Made by a program: the position numbers and the translations under genes. A stretch of DNA of 64,000 nucleotides from assembly GCA_024644875.1 (NCBI GenBank), contig JAHEGY010000002.1:32160-96159 (forward strand), read 5' to 3'. This DNA comes from Cyclobacteriaceae bacterium. Its GTDB lineage: Bacteria; Bacteroidota; Bacteroidia; Cytophagales; Cyclobacteriaceae. The notes under the pieces were generated by a model, which did no database searches, was not told where the DNA came from, and worked only from the letters and a program-made list of their open reading frames with translations. Of this stretch, positions 53,302-61,935 are shown piece after piece; position 1 is the stretch's first letter, and every line of letters starts with the position of its first letter.

Positions 53302-53772
53302 TCACTTATATGAGGCAGGATTTTTGATCATCTTCAACTCCATTAATTTTGATTCCGCATAATCGACTGAGATATAACCCAATACTCCCCCGGATGCCTT
53401 TGCTATTTTCTTTGCAATATCCTTCATGCTTTCATAAAACTGTACGGCAAATTTCCGGTCAAGTTTAGGAAGGATTTTATTAAGTTTCTTTAGTTCTTCA
53501 ACAATCAGTGGAGTCCTTTTTCTGGCCTCTCGCGGAAGTGAGGCTATCTCCTCAATCAGATTATATTCAAATTCATCCCCAATAGATGAATAGAAATCTT
53601 TAAGCAGGATACGCGCTTTGATAGGTTTATATCTGGAAATACGCAATGCCTCCTTAATTTCAGATTTATCAATCTTGTTGTCGGCACCTGCTATTAAAAT
53701 AGCGACCAATACCGGTGCTTTCTGCAGGAAGAGCTTTTCCTCTTCGGATAATGGGTCCAAATAATTAATCAT
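53302..53772 (-). CDS. TerB-like helical protein
   Basis: Mostly helical protein of 156 residues without signal peptide. The early segment VLVAILIAGADNKIDKSEIKEAL is like the TerB/DjlA N-terminal family, with a DNKIDKSE acidic loop resembling a metal-binding turn. The remainder is basic/acidic helices ending KMIKNPASYK. Function unknown; possibly membrane-associated regulation together with the downstream rhomboid gene. The TerB similarity is a pattern judgement, not proven. Confidence 0.5.
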   Translation of the reverse strand: MINYLDPLSEEEKLFLQKAPVLVAILIAGADNKIDKSEIKEALRISRYKPIKARILLKDFYSSIGDEFEYNLIEEIASLPREARKRTPLIVEELKKLNKILPKLDRKFAVQFYESMKDIAKKIAKASGGVLGYISVDYAESKLMELKMIKNPASYK

Positions 53773-54038
53773 ATACTATTAACTTAAAAAATAGGTAAAT
53801 TATTATACCGGCACTAGAAATCACTAACTCAAGAAGAAAAATTCATATTAAAGATCAGTTACTTTTATATTAATAAAGCATATTCTGGGCTTCCTGATCA
53901 CTTTTATAAGAATAAAATAAGCAAAAAAGACTATTCTGCACATTCACTTCGTTATCATAGAGTAGAAGTGACAAATAGAATTTATTTCAACTGAGAATTT
54001 TTACAGTTTAACCAACTTATAAGATAAGATTTAGGATA

Positions 54039-55391
54039 ATGTCGTCTAATGAATCTATAAAAATATTTATTGTTGAGGATGATCCCGTGTATTTGAAATT
54101 CCTCAATTATGTTATAGGGCTTAATCCAGATCATGAGATCAAAACATTCTCGAACGGTAACGATGCATTAAATGCCTTACACGAAAGGCCTTCTATCATC
54201 ACACTTGATTATAGCCTGCCCGATAAATCCGGTGAAGAAATATTAAAGGAAATTAAGGATTTTGACTCCAATATTCCAGTTATAATTGTTTCCGGTCAGG
54301 AAGAGATTGGAATAGCCGTTCAATTATTAAAACTCGGGGCATATGATTACATTATAAAGGATGAAGAAACAAAAGAGCGCCTTGAATATGCCTTAACCAA
54401 TGCAAAAAGGAACATCAACCTGGTGAATGAAATTAATACCTTAAAACAGGAGATATCAGAGAAATATGAATTTGGAAATAGCATAATAGGCAATTCACCT
54501 GCCATTAAGAGGGTTTTTGACTTGATGAAAAAAGCCATTAAAACTAATATTACTATTTCAATTACTGGAGAGACGGGCACCGGAAAAGAACTTGTAGCTA
54601 AGGGTATCCACTATAATTCAGCAAGAAAAAAGAAGCCATTTATTCCTGTAAATCTAGCTGCGATTCCAAGGGAATTGGTTGAAAGCGAGTTGTTTGGTCA
54701 TGAGAAAGGGTCATTTACCGGCGCAATAACCAGGAGAATTGGAAAATTTGAAGAAGCCAGTGGAGGAACAATATTCCTTGATGAGATAGCAGAGATGGAC
54801 TTGAATTTACAGGCTAAATTATTGCGTGTGATCCAGGAAAGGGAGGTGACACGGGTAGGTGGCAACAGTATTATACCTATTGATGTCAGATTGCTGGTAG
54901 CAACACATAAAAATCTGGCGGATGAAGTGAAAAAGGGTAATTTCAGGGAAGATCTGTACTACAGACTACTGGGCCTTCCCATACAACTCCCTCCTCTTCG
55001 TGAGCGGGATACGGACATTATACTTCTTGCTAAGCACTTTTTATCCTCCTTCTGTATTGAAAATGATCTGGGTGATCTTTCCCTGGAAAGAGAAACCCAG
55101 GAAAAGCTGTTGCGATATCATTATCCCGGAAATATCAGGGAATTGAAATCAGTCATTGAACTTTCAGCTGTAATGTGCAATGACAATGTAATTCTTCCGG
55201 AAGATATAAACTTCAACAGCCCGAAAAGTGAGGAGAATTTTACATACCAGGAATTATCCTTAAAGGAGTATAACGATAGAATTATTGATCACTTTTTGAA
55301 AAAATATGACAATAATGTATTGAAGGTCGCTGATGTCCTGGATATAGGAAAATCTACTATATATCGATATTTAAAAGAAAAAACTATTTAA
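54039..55391 (+). CDS. NtrC-family sigma-54-dependent response regulator
   Basis: Full-length regulator of 450 residues. The receiver (about 5-125) has acidic EDD at 13-15 and phospho-acceptor D57; the AAA+ domain has Walker A GETGTGKE (177-184), GSFTGA (224-229), Walker B TIFLDE and the late DLYYRLLGLPIQLPPLRER; the C-terminal Fis helix-turn-helix ends NNVLKVADVLDIGKSTIYRYLKE (about 424-446). All expected parts are present, unlike the regulator at 403-1560. It is followed after 3 bases by an HPt gene and faces a convergent TPR histidine kinase, forming a probable phosphorelay. Confidence 0.94.
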   Translation: MSSNESIKIFIVEDDPVYLKFLNYVIGLNPDHEIKTFSNGNDALNALHERPSIITLDYSLPDKSGEEILKEIKDFDSNIPVIIVSGQEEIGIAVQLLKLGAYDYIIKDEETKERLEYALTNAKRNINLVNEINTLKQEISEKYEFGNSIIGNSPAIKRVFDLMKKAIKTNITISITGETGTGKELVAKGIHYNSARKKKPFIPVNLAAIPRELVESELFGHEKGSFTGAITRRIGKFEEASGGTIFLDEIAEMDLNLQAKLLRVIQEREVTRVGGNSIIPIDVRLLVATHKNLADEVKKGNFREDLYYRLLGLPIQLPPLRERDTDIILLAKHFLSSFCIENDLGDLSLERETQEKLLRYHYPGNIRELKSVIELSAVMCNDNVILPEDINFNSPKSEENFTYQELSLKEYNDRIIDHFLKKYDNNVLKVADVLDIGKSTIYRYLKEKTI

Positions 55392-55394
55392 TAT

Positions 55395-55763
55395 ATGGAA
55401 AGCGTTGATCGCAATGGTAAGCGTATAACAGATCTGTCCTACCTGGTTTCTATATGTGAGGATGACGATGATTTCAAAACAGAAATGATTGAAACTTTCT
55501 TAAAAAATACCCCTCCCTTGATCAATGATATGAAAAACTATCTTATAGATTCAGAATGGAAAATGATTGGTGATATCGCCCATAAGATGAAACCTTCATT
55601 TACATTCATGGGTATCCACACTGCAAAAGATCTGATATTAAGCATAGAGAAACAGGGCAGGATGCAGGAGAACATTAAGGAAATTCCCACTATGATCTTA
55701 GAATTAGAATCAATATGCAAGGCAGCCTTTGCTGAACTGGAAACAGAATTGATTCAAGAGTGA
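55395..55763 (+). CDS. HPt histidine phosphotransfer protein
   Basis: Helical protein of 122 residues with the HPt signature: FLKNTPPLINDMKNYL then IAHKMKPSF with the phosphorylatable histidine H63. A later helix FMGIHTAKDLILSIEKQGRM completes the four-helix bundle. It would pass phosphate between receivers, most likely to the regulator encoded 3 bases upstream. Start ATG 55395. Confidence 0.85.
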   Translation: MESVDRNGKRITDLSYLVSICEDDDDFKTEMIETFLKNTPPLINDMKNYLIDSEWKMIGDIAHKMKPSFTFMGIHTAKDLILSIEKQGRMQENIKEIPTMILELESICKAAFAELETELIQE

Positions 55764-55769
55764 ATAATT

Positions 55770-57680
55770 CTAAGATATTTCATAATAAAATTCCAGATCA
55801 AACTCAGTGGCCAGCCCTGGTTTACTTTTCAATATGATCGCAGCATTATGTCTTTTAATTATTTCAAGACAAACTGATAATCCCAAACCATAATGGTTCC
55901 CATGCTTCTTTGTAGAAAAGAAAGGAGTGAAAACCTGTGATTTATCCTCAAGAGAAATCCCGCTTCCTGTGTCAATGATCCTGTAGATTACCTTTTCTTT
56001 ATCTGAATAATAATCAACATATATATCTCCTTCCTCTGTAATTGCTTCCAATGCATTCTGAAGCAATAAATATATTAGTAAGAGCATGAATTCTTTATGA
56101 CAAAATACATTCAGATTCGCATTTTTATTGATGTGGAAGTTTATTTTTCCATTATAATTTCTGTTATTAAAATCTATTAACGATTGGCTCAACCGATCCA
56201 GGTTAACATATTCCCAATCATCTATGAGAATATTCTCCAAATCCAGTTGTTCTTTTTTGTACCTGAGTTTGTCCCTGACTTCTATCAGGCTTGCCCATTG
56301 TTCTGAAATAAACTGATGAATAGCCTCCTCTATGAACTCTGTTTTTGTCATTTTCCGGTTATAATTTTTTCCGGATGAAGCCAGCATCATTTCCTTTCTC
56401 AAATTAATGTCCTTACCTGTTTTATAATTCAAGTCTTTGCCTCGCAAATCAAGAATGATCTCCTGTTTCTTGCTTATCTCGCTTGAAAGCGTCTCAATCT
56501 CCTTGTAAAGGTCTTTCAGTTTCGAAACAGCTTTTCTTTGGGAGGAATAACGTAAGATCAGAACTATAAGAATGCCGGAAACAAATAAAATGATGAAACC
56601 AAATGCGTATACCATAGTCCTGTATTGGTTTCTTTCCGTATTATTGAATATTTCTAGCTCATTAAATACTTTCTCTTGCTCGGCGTATATTTCATCCTTC
56701 AAAGACAATTCAAGTTTCTCGGCACCAATTCCACTTTGGTTTTCCATCAGGCTGTCATTTAAATGGATATAGGATTGGTGCAAATTATAAGCCAGCTGAT
56801 ATTCTCCCCGTTGAGTATATAGTTCTGATGATTGAAGCAAAAGATCTCTTTTCAGGTATACTCTTCCTTGTTCATCAGAAAGAGCAATGGCTTTCCTGAT
56901 ATAATTAAGTGAGGAATCCGAATAGGATCCTGAATACACCCGATATTTTTCAATAAATAATTCTAATAACAATTCATTTGATCCCTGCATACGGATCAAC
57001 TTTTCTGCATTGCTATAATAGTATGACATTGAATCGTAGTCATCTAAATTAAAATAATTTTTGGCAATAGCCATGGATGATTTAGCCATACCGGCATCGT
57101 TTTTCAGTCGCTGGAAAATGCCCAATGATTTTTGATTACTTTCCAGGGATAATACCTCCTCCCCCATCCTTTCATAGATTCTGCCAATTCCCAGTAGTGA
57201 CAATCCTGCACCTACAAAGTTTTTCATGGATTGGTTCAGTTCTAAGGCTTGCAAAAAATAGTGCAGACTTTTTTCATTATCAGCTATTTCCTCAGAAATT
57301 AGGGCGAGTATCTCATAGGTTTTTACTTTTAATTCCAGATCGTGAAGTTCATCCGCTATATCTGATGCGTATTGACTGTACTCGCTAGCATCATCGAAAT
57401 TACCGTAGAGGTATTCAATGTATCCTAAACAATAAGATGAGTATCCAATTCCATGTTTATAATTTAGCGTTTCTGCCAGCATGGAAGCTTGAAGGGCAAG
57501 ATCCTTAGCCTTACTGGTGCTATCAAGTTTATAGAAATCAGTCAGCCGGTTCAGAATGTCCACTTTTTCTATTCCATCTGATATCTGCAATTGAGAAAAA
57601 AGTGAATCTATATTGGATTGGGAATAAGATTTTAAGGAAATGGCCGTTACAACAATAGTAAAGATTAACTTAATGCTCAT
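55770..57680 (-). CDS. TPR-containing sensor histidine kinase
   Basis: Membrane kinase of 636 residues: signal peptide (about 1-20), periplasmic TPR-like helical repeats (about 30-330), one transmembrane helix (about 352-376), coiled coil, then the ATPase domain (about 510-636) with N-box LLLQNALEAI, G1 DTGSGIS, F-box FTPFFSTK and G2 HYGLGLSVC. No canonical phospho-acceptor H-box (SHELRTPL or HHRxKNN type) is present; the nearest candidate is EAIHQF near residue 453. It converges with the HPt gene 6 bases away, so regulator, HPt and kinase form a compact set. Confidence 0.88.
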   Translation of the reverse strand: MSIKLIFTIVVTAISLKSYSQSNIDSLFSQLQISDGIEKVDILNRLTDFYKLDSTSKAKDLALQASMLAETLNYKHGIGYSSYCLGYIEYLYGNFDDASEYSQYASDIADELHDLELKVKTYEILALISEEIADNEKSLHYFLQALELNQSMKNFVGAGLSLLGIGRIYERMGEEVLSLESNQKSLGIFQRLKNDAGMAKSSMAIAKNYFNLDDYDSMSYYYSNAEKLIRMQGSNELLLELFIEKYRVYSGSYSDSSLNYIRKAIALSDEQGRVYLKRDLLLQSSELYTQRGEYQLAYNLHQSYIHLNDSLMENQSGIGAEKLELSLKDEIYAEQEKVFNELEIFNNTERNQYRTMVYAFGFIILFVSGILIVLILRYSSQRKAVSKLKDLYKEIETLSSEISKKQEIILDLRGKDLNYKTGKDINLRKEMMLASSGKNYNRKMTKTEFIEEAIHQFISEQWASLIEVRDKLRYKKEQLDLENILIDDWEYVNLDRLSQSLIDFNNRNYNGKINFHINKNANLNVFCHKEFMLLLIYLLLQNALEAITEEGDIYVDYYSDKEKVIYRIIDTGSGISLEDKSQVFTPFFSTKKHGNHYGLGLSVCLEIIKRHNAAIILKSKPGLATEFDLEFYYEIS

Positions 57681-57766
57681 GATTCAATGGATTTTGAGAG
57701 ATCCAGAAATTCAAATTTCATTTCAAAATGAATATATCTTTTAATCGCTTCAAAACCACATTATAA

Positions 57767-57973
57767 TTGATATTTAAGCATTATCCTAAATATTTAAGGA
57801 GAATTGGCATTCTCCTGATTTCCTTATCGCTGGTATTCGCCAGCTATGGATGCTATCCCGTTACCGGATACCCCCATAAGACCATTAAACCCAAAAGTCA
57901 TAAGAAACCATACCGTCATACAAAAGACAAAAGGAGAAAGAAAACGAAAGTATATTGGCAAAAGAACTATTAG
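57767..57973 (+). CDS. small basic, probably exported protein
   Basis: Frame from TTG 57767 of 68 residues with a hydrophobic segment (about 13-28), a cysteine shortly after (ASYGC, not a perfect lipobox), and a very basic Lys/His/Arg-rich tail (HKTIKPKSHKKPYRH...). The pattern resembles small Bacteroidota lipoproteins with basic tails. No function. It is divergent from the kinase and 48 bases before msrB. Confidence 0.5.
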   Translation: MIFKHYPKYLRRIGILLISLSLVFASYGCYPVTGYPHKTIKPKSHKKPYRHTKDKRRKKTKVYWQKNY

Positions 57974-58021
57974 ATCGAAACAATTCTTTAAAAAATCAGT
58001 ATTTATTTAGAAAAAGGAATA

Positions 58022-58522
58022 ATGAGAAAAGTATTATTTGCCATAAGCACATTAATTATATTTTCCTGTAACGTTAAATCACAAAACAATACAAATATGT
58101 CTGATCAAAACAAGAAAACAGGATACGAGGTAAACAAGTCTGATGATGAATGGAAACAGATCCTGACTCCAGTGGAATTTCAGATTTTGAGAGAAAAAGG
58201 AACAGAATATGCGTTCACAGGAGAGTATTTTGATCACAAAGAAAAAGGGACTTACGTATGTGCAGGTTGCGGCAACGAATTATTCACGTCGGAATCGAAA
58301 TATGATTCAGGATGTGGATGGCCCAGTTTTTATGAACCACTAAGTGAAGAAAAAGTAGGAGAATCTGAAGATCGCTCCCTCGGTATGGTCAGGACGGAAA
58401 TTGTCTGCAATAACTGCGGTGGTCATTTAGGCCATGTTTTCCCCGACGGACCGAAACCAACAGGATTGAGGTATTGTGTAAATTCCGCTTCCCTCGACTT
58501 CAAAAAGAAAGATCAAGAATAG
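58022..58522 (+). CDS. msrB: peptide-methionine (R)-S-oxide reductase, exported
   Basis: Repairs methionine-R-sulfoxide in proteins, 166 residues. The N-terminus is a lipoprotein-like signal (LIIFSC, cysteine 16). The MsrB domain has zinc cysteines CAGC and CNNC, the [15 protein letters not shown] and [11 protein letters not shown] signatures, and the catalytic cysteine in RYCVNSASL. Probably works in the periplasm or on the outer leaflet against oxidised proteins. Start ATG 58022. Confidence 0.95.
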   Translation: MRKVLFAISTLIIFSCNVKSQNNTNMSDQNKKTGYEVNKSDDEWKQILTPVEFQILREKGTEYAFTGEYFDHKEKGTYVCAGCGNELFTSESKYDSGCGWPSFYEPLSEEKVGESEDRSLGMVRTEIVCNNCGGHLGHVFPDGPKPTGLRYCVNSASLDFKKKDQE

Positions 58523-59041
58523 AACATTTGCAAATCATAATTATTTACAATTAACCAACTGACTTTTAAAACATTGTTCCAAAACAATGGATAAGAACTG
58601 TTTATATTGGTTGTTGAATATTTTTCTCTTACCTAACATCAATTTTAAGCTTTATCCAGATTTTTCACTCGGCATTCTCGGCATTTTACGTTATGATACC
58701 AATATTATGCAGAATTAACATCGCGAAACCACTAAAATGACAGAATAAATCATTTTTATTCTATGTTTTTTCGAAATACGGGAAAAACAGGGCTAATTTA
58801 CCATTCACTCTCAATTAGATTCCAGTATTATGAAATCTACAAAAATCCAAGTCTGCAAATGATCTTTCTGAGCAAGACAAGGAACTTATTGACTCTAATT
58901 AATGTTTTTAATTTATACAAGTATTTGATTACCGGGGAGAATTTTTGATTTGCTTTTAGCACAAATAGTATTCTATGCATTTTTTAAAATGATGCTGATA
59001 AAAGAAAGAAGTTTTTACCCAAAATATAATCCCAAAATATC
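58523..59041. other. gene-free AT-rich stretch
   Basis: 519 bases between msrB and the FISUMP lipoprotein gene. A 61-codon frame at 58763-58948 has no recognisable features and is not called. No hairpin terminator, RNA gene or exact TAnnTTTG element was recognised. The promoter of the next gene must lie here. Confidence 0.5.
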
Positions 59042-60352
59042 ATGAAAAACAAAGTTATAATCTCATCAATCTTTATTATAATAAGTTTCTTTATTGCTTA
59101 TCTATCATGCGAAACCAAAACTGATGAAGAAGACCCTGCAAATAGAGATCCCGTTGCTCCCGTACTTAGTTCTCCGGAACATAAAGCTGAAAATGTAGAA
59201 ATTGACATAACCTTATCCTGGCAAATTTCAGCCGATCCGGATGGAGATAAAGTAAAATACAATGTCTATTTGGACACGAATGCTTCTCCTGCTCAAATAG
59301 CCAGTGCGGGACAAACAACTACTACTTATAAACCTGATCTCAATGTCAATACGACTTACTACTGGAAAGTTGAAGCGATTGATGATAATGGAGGGAAAGC
59401 CCAAAGTGGAATTTGGAGCTTTACCACTTTAGCAAGTTTGCCTACAGCATTTAGTTTGATCAGCCCTGCTATGTCAGAAACCTGTGTGGCTCTGGATGCA
59501 AAATTAGTTTGGAGATCATCTACTGATCCGGATGGGAATGATATAACCTATGATGTATATTTTGGCACCGATAATCCCCCAATGTCTACAGTCAGCACCG
59601 ATCAATCGGATACGACTTTCGTGCCGGATTTAGTTGACAACACTACGTATTTCTGGACCATTGCTGCTAAAAATGCAAGTGGAGGAGTGTCCCAAAGTGG
59701 AATTTGGAGCTTTACAACTTTAAAAATTCCTCCCGTTGTAGATTATGGAACTTTAATCGATTCACGTGATCAAATTGAATATGAAACTGTAATGATAGAT
59801 GGTAAAACCTGGATGGCTCAAAACCTTGCCTACCTGCCGGAAGAACTTGGTCCTTCAGATTTGTCCGACACAGATCCAAGGTATTACGTCTATGAGTACA
59901 CTGGGACTAGCGCCTCAGAGGCTAAAGCAACAGATAACTACGGGACATATGGTGTTCTTTATAATTTGCCTGCTGTTTTGAATGGCGCTGCCGCAAGTTC
60001 AACCAATCCAAGTGGCGTTCAGGGCGTATGTCCGGTAGGCTGGCATGTACCTAGTAAGGCTGAATGGAATGAATTAGAATCATATTTAATTGGTATGGGA
60101 TTTGGTGAACCTGCCTTACCTTTAAAAGCTGTTTGTGGCTGGTTTGATGGTGGGAACGGAGATGACACCTTTGGCCTTACTATTCTTCCCGGAGGTGCTA
60201 TGACACCCAATTTCACCCAAATAGGACTCCGGGGATATTGGTGGACCACCTCAGATTGGTATATCAGCATGGAATATACACATAATGGTATAAGAGACGA
60301 TGGAAAAGGCCACCCAAGATATGCCATGTCTGTAAGGTGTATAAAAGATTAA
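59042..60352 (+). CDS. FISUMP-domain lipoprotein with two fibronectin-like repeats
   Basis: Lipoprotein of 436 residues; lipobox LSC near residue 21. Two fibronectin type III-like repeats (about 35-130 and 135-225) share the closing SGIWSFTTL. The C-terminal FISUMP domain (about 240-436; Fibrobacter succinogenes major paralogous domain) has MIDGKTWMAQNLAY, NYGTYGVLYN, VCPVGWHVPSKAEWNELESYL, LPGGAM and YWWTTS...SVRCIKD. Surface-exposed binding or structural role; ligand unknown. A bidirectional terminator lies downstream. Confidence 0.9.
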   Translation: MKNKVIISSIFIIISFFIAYLSCETKTDEEDPANRDPVAPVLSSPEHKAENVEIDITLSWQISADPDGDKVKYNVYLDTNASPAQIASAGQTTTTYKPDLNVNTTYYWKVEAIDDNGGKAQSGIWSFTTLASLPTAFSLISPAMSETCVALDAKLVWRSSTDPDGNDITYDVYFGTDNPPMSTVSTDQSDTTFVPDLVDNTTYFWTIAAKNASGGVSQSGIWSFTTLKIPPVVDYGTLIDSRDQIEYETVMIDGKTWMAQNLAYLPEELGPSDLSDTDPRYYVYEYTGTSASEAKATDNYGTYGVLYNLPAVLNGAAASSTNPSGVQGVCPVGWHVPSKAEWNELESYLIGMGFGEPALPLKAVCGWFDGGNGDDTFGLTILPGGAMTPNFTQIGLRGYWWTTSDWYISMEYTHNGIRDDGKGHPRYAMSVRCIKD

Positions 60353-60456
60353 AAACTTCACTGTTAATAAGGTTCTTAATAAATAATTGATAAACTAATC
60401 CCTTATTAAAAAACCTTAAAGCCAGGACCAAGGGAGTCTGTTGGCATTAATAAATC

Positions 60457-60475
60457 CCCGGGAATTATTCCCGGG
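60457..60475. terminator. GC-rich hairpin between convergent genes
   Basis: CCCGGGAA (57-64 of the 604xx block) pairs with TTCCCGGG (60468-60475), an 8-bp stem with a 3-base loop. It lies midway between the FISUMP stop and the convergent CoA-transferase stop, with AT-rich flanks, and can serve both directions. Confidence 0.7.
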
Positions 60476-60492
60476 ATAAATATTAAAAAATA

Positions 60493-61773
60493 CTATAGGC
60501 TCCAATGTCCACCCCATCGTTCGTAAGCTGCCTTTTCCAGCTCTTCCCTATGATCCGGATGGGCAATTTTAATCATTCTTCTTGCCCTTTCCTTCATGGA
60601 CTGTCCGTATAGATATGCTATTCCAAACTCTGTTATCACATAATGGACATTTGCTCTGGTACTGACCACACCTGCGCCATTCTTTAATGTGGGAACAATC
60701 TTAGATATTCCCTTACCTGTTTGTGAAGAAATAGCAATTATTGGTTTTCCTCCATGAGAATAAGAAGCACCTCGAATAAAGTCAATTTGACCGCCAACTC
60801 CTGAATAATGTTTTGTGCCGATGGAATCAGCACAAACCTGTCCAGTAAGATCAATTTCGATGGCTGAATTTATAGCAGTTACTTTTGGGTTTCTTCTTAT
60901 GATTCTAACGTCATTCACAAAAGTGCAATCCATCATGGCTATCTGAGGATTATCATGCAGGAAATCGTACACTTTCTGGGAACCCATGATAAAAGAGGAT
61001 ACAATCTGACCCGGAACCACCCGTTTAAGTGAGTTATTGATCACTCCGCTTTCTACCAATGGAATTACACCGTCGGAAAACATCTCTGTATGAATACCCA
61101 GGTCCTTGTGGTTTCCAAGCTTTGTAAGAACAGCATTGGGAATTCCACCAATCCCCATCTGCATTGTAGCCCCATTATCTACCAGGCTGGCAACATAATC
61201 TGCTATTTTATCCTCAGTCTGAGTAGGTTGAGGTACCGGGACTTCTATAATATCAGAGTCATGTTCAACAAAAGTATCGAAATGGCGCATATGCATGCTT
61301 CCGTCGACAAAGACCCTCGGTACTTTTGAGTTTACCTGAGCAATCACATGTTCTGCACATTGAACTGCTGCTACTGCTACATCCACTGAACTCCCCAGAG
61401 AAACATATCCATGTTTATCTGGAGGAGAAACATTCATTAAAGCAACATCAATATTTACAATACCCTTTCTCATCAACCCCGGTATCTCACTAAGAAAGAC
61501 AGGAATGTAATCCGCCAGTCCCTGGATAGTGGCTTTCCGTACATTTGCGCCTACAAAAAAAGATTCACAACGGAAAATTCCTTCATATTCAGGATTTACA
61601 TAAGGTGCTTCAGCCTCATGATGAATATGCACAATACGTACATTTTCCAATTCCGGAGCTCGATCAACCATGGCATCGATTAATAATTGGGGAGCCTGGG
61701 CTACTCCATGAATAAAAACAGTATCACCAGATTTAATTACCTTTACGGCCTCAGCTGCTGACTTGTAATTCAT
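60493..61773 (-). CDS. acetyl-CoA hydrolase/transferase family protein
   Basis: CoA-transferase of 426 residues (4-hydroxybutyrate/acetate CoA-transferase type). Segments include DTVFIHGVAQAPQLLIDAM, VSPPDKHGYVSLGSSVD, MQMGIGGIPNAV and the glutamate-containing HTEMFSDGVIPLVESG; later GGQIDFIRGA, ISSQTGKGISKIVPTL and the end region RARRMIKIAHPDHREELE. The HTEMFSDG glutamate is the expected CoA-thioester acceptor. Exchanges CoA between carboxylic acids; exact substrates unknown. Start ATG 61773. Confidence 0.92.
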   Translation of the reverse strand: MNYKSAAEAVKVIKSGDTVFIHGVAQAPQLLIDAMVDRAPELENVRIVHIHHEAEAPYVNPEYEGIFRCESFFVGANVRKATIQGLADYIPVFLSEIPGLMRKGIVNIDVALMNVSPPDKHGYVSLGSSVDVAVAAVQCAEHVIAQVNSKVPRVFVDGSMHMRHFDTFVEHDSDIIEVPVPQPTQTEDKIADYVASLVDNGATMQMGIGGIPNAVLTKLGNHKDLGIHTEMFSDGVIPLVESGVINNSLKRVVPGQIVSSFIMGSQKVYDFLHDNPQIAMMDCTFVNDVRIIRRNPKVTAINSAIEIDLTGQVCADSIGTKHYSGVGGQIDFIRGASYSHGGKPIIAISSQTGKGISKIVPTLKNGAGVVSTRANVHYVITEFGIAYLYGQSMKERARRMIKIAHPDHREELEKAAYERWGGHWSL

Positions 61774-61808
61774 AATATTGTATTTTAAAAAATTACGATT
61801 AGGAAGTA

Positions 61809-61816
61809 CAAAATTA
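61809..61816 (-). promoter_or_regulatory. candidate -7 element for the CoA-transferase gene
   Basis: The minus strand reads TAATTTTG, an exact TAnnTTTG match, about 36 bases before ATG 61773. No -33 TTG at the usual distance. Confidence 0.35.
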
Positions 61817-61935
61817 TTCAGTCCTGTTTTTTAAAAATATGAGATTAATCATTTTTGCATGAGTGAAATTAGGCATTAGCCATAAAACTGATATTTAGTA
61901 ATTATTTTTATCTTTTTAATTTAAACATTACTTTT

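Noticed and set aside
58763..58948. 61-codon frame in the msrB-FISUMP gap
   Set aside because: No signal peptide, family motif or promoter; ordinary chance frame in AT-rich DNA.
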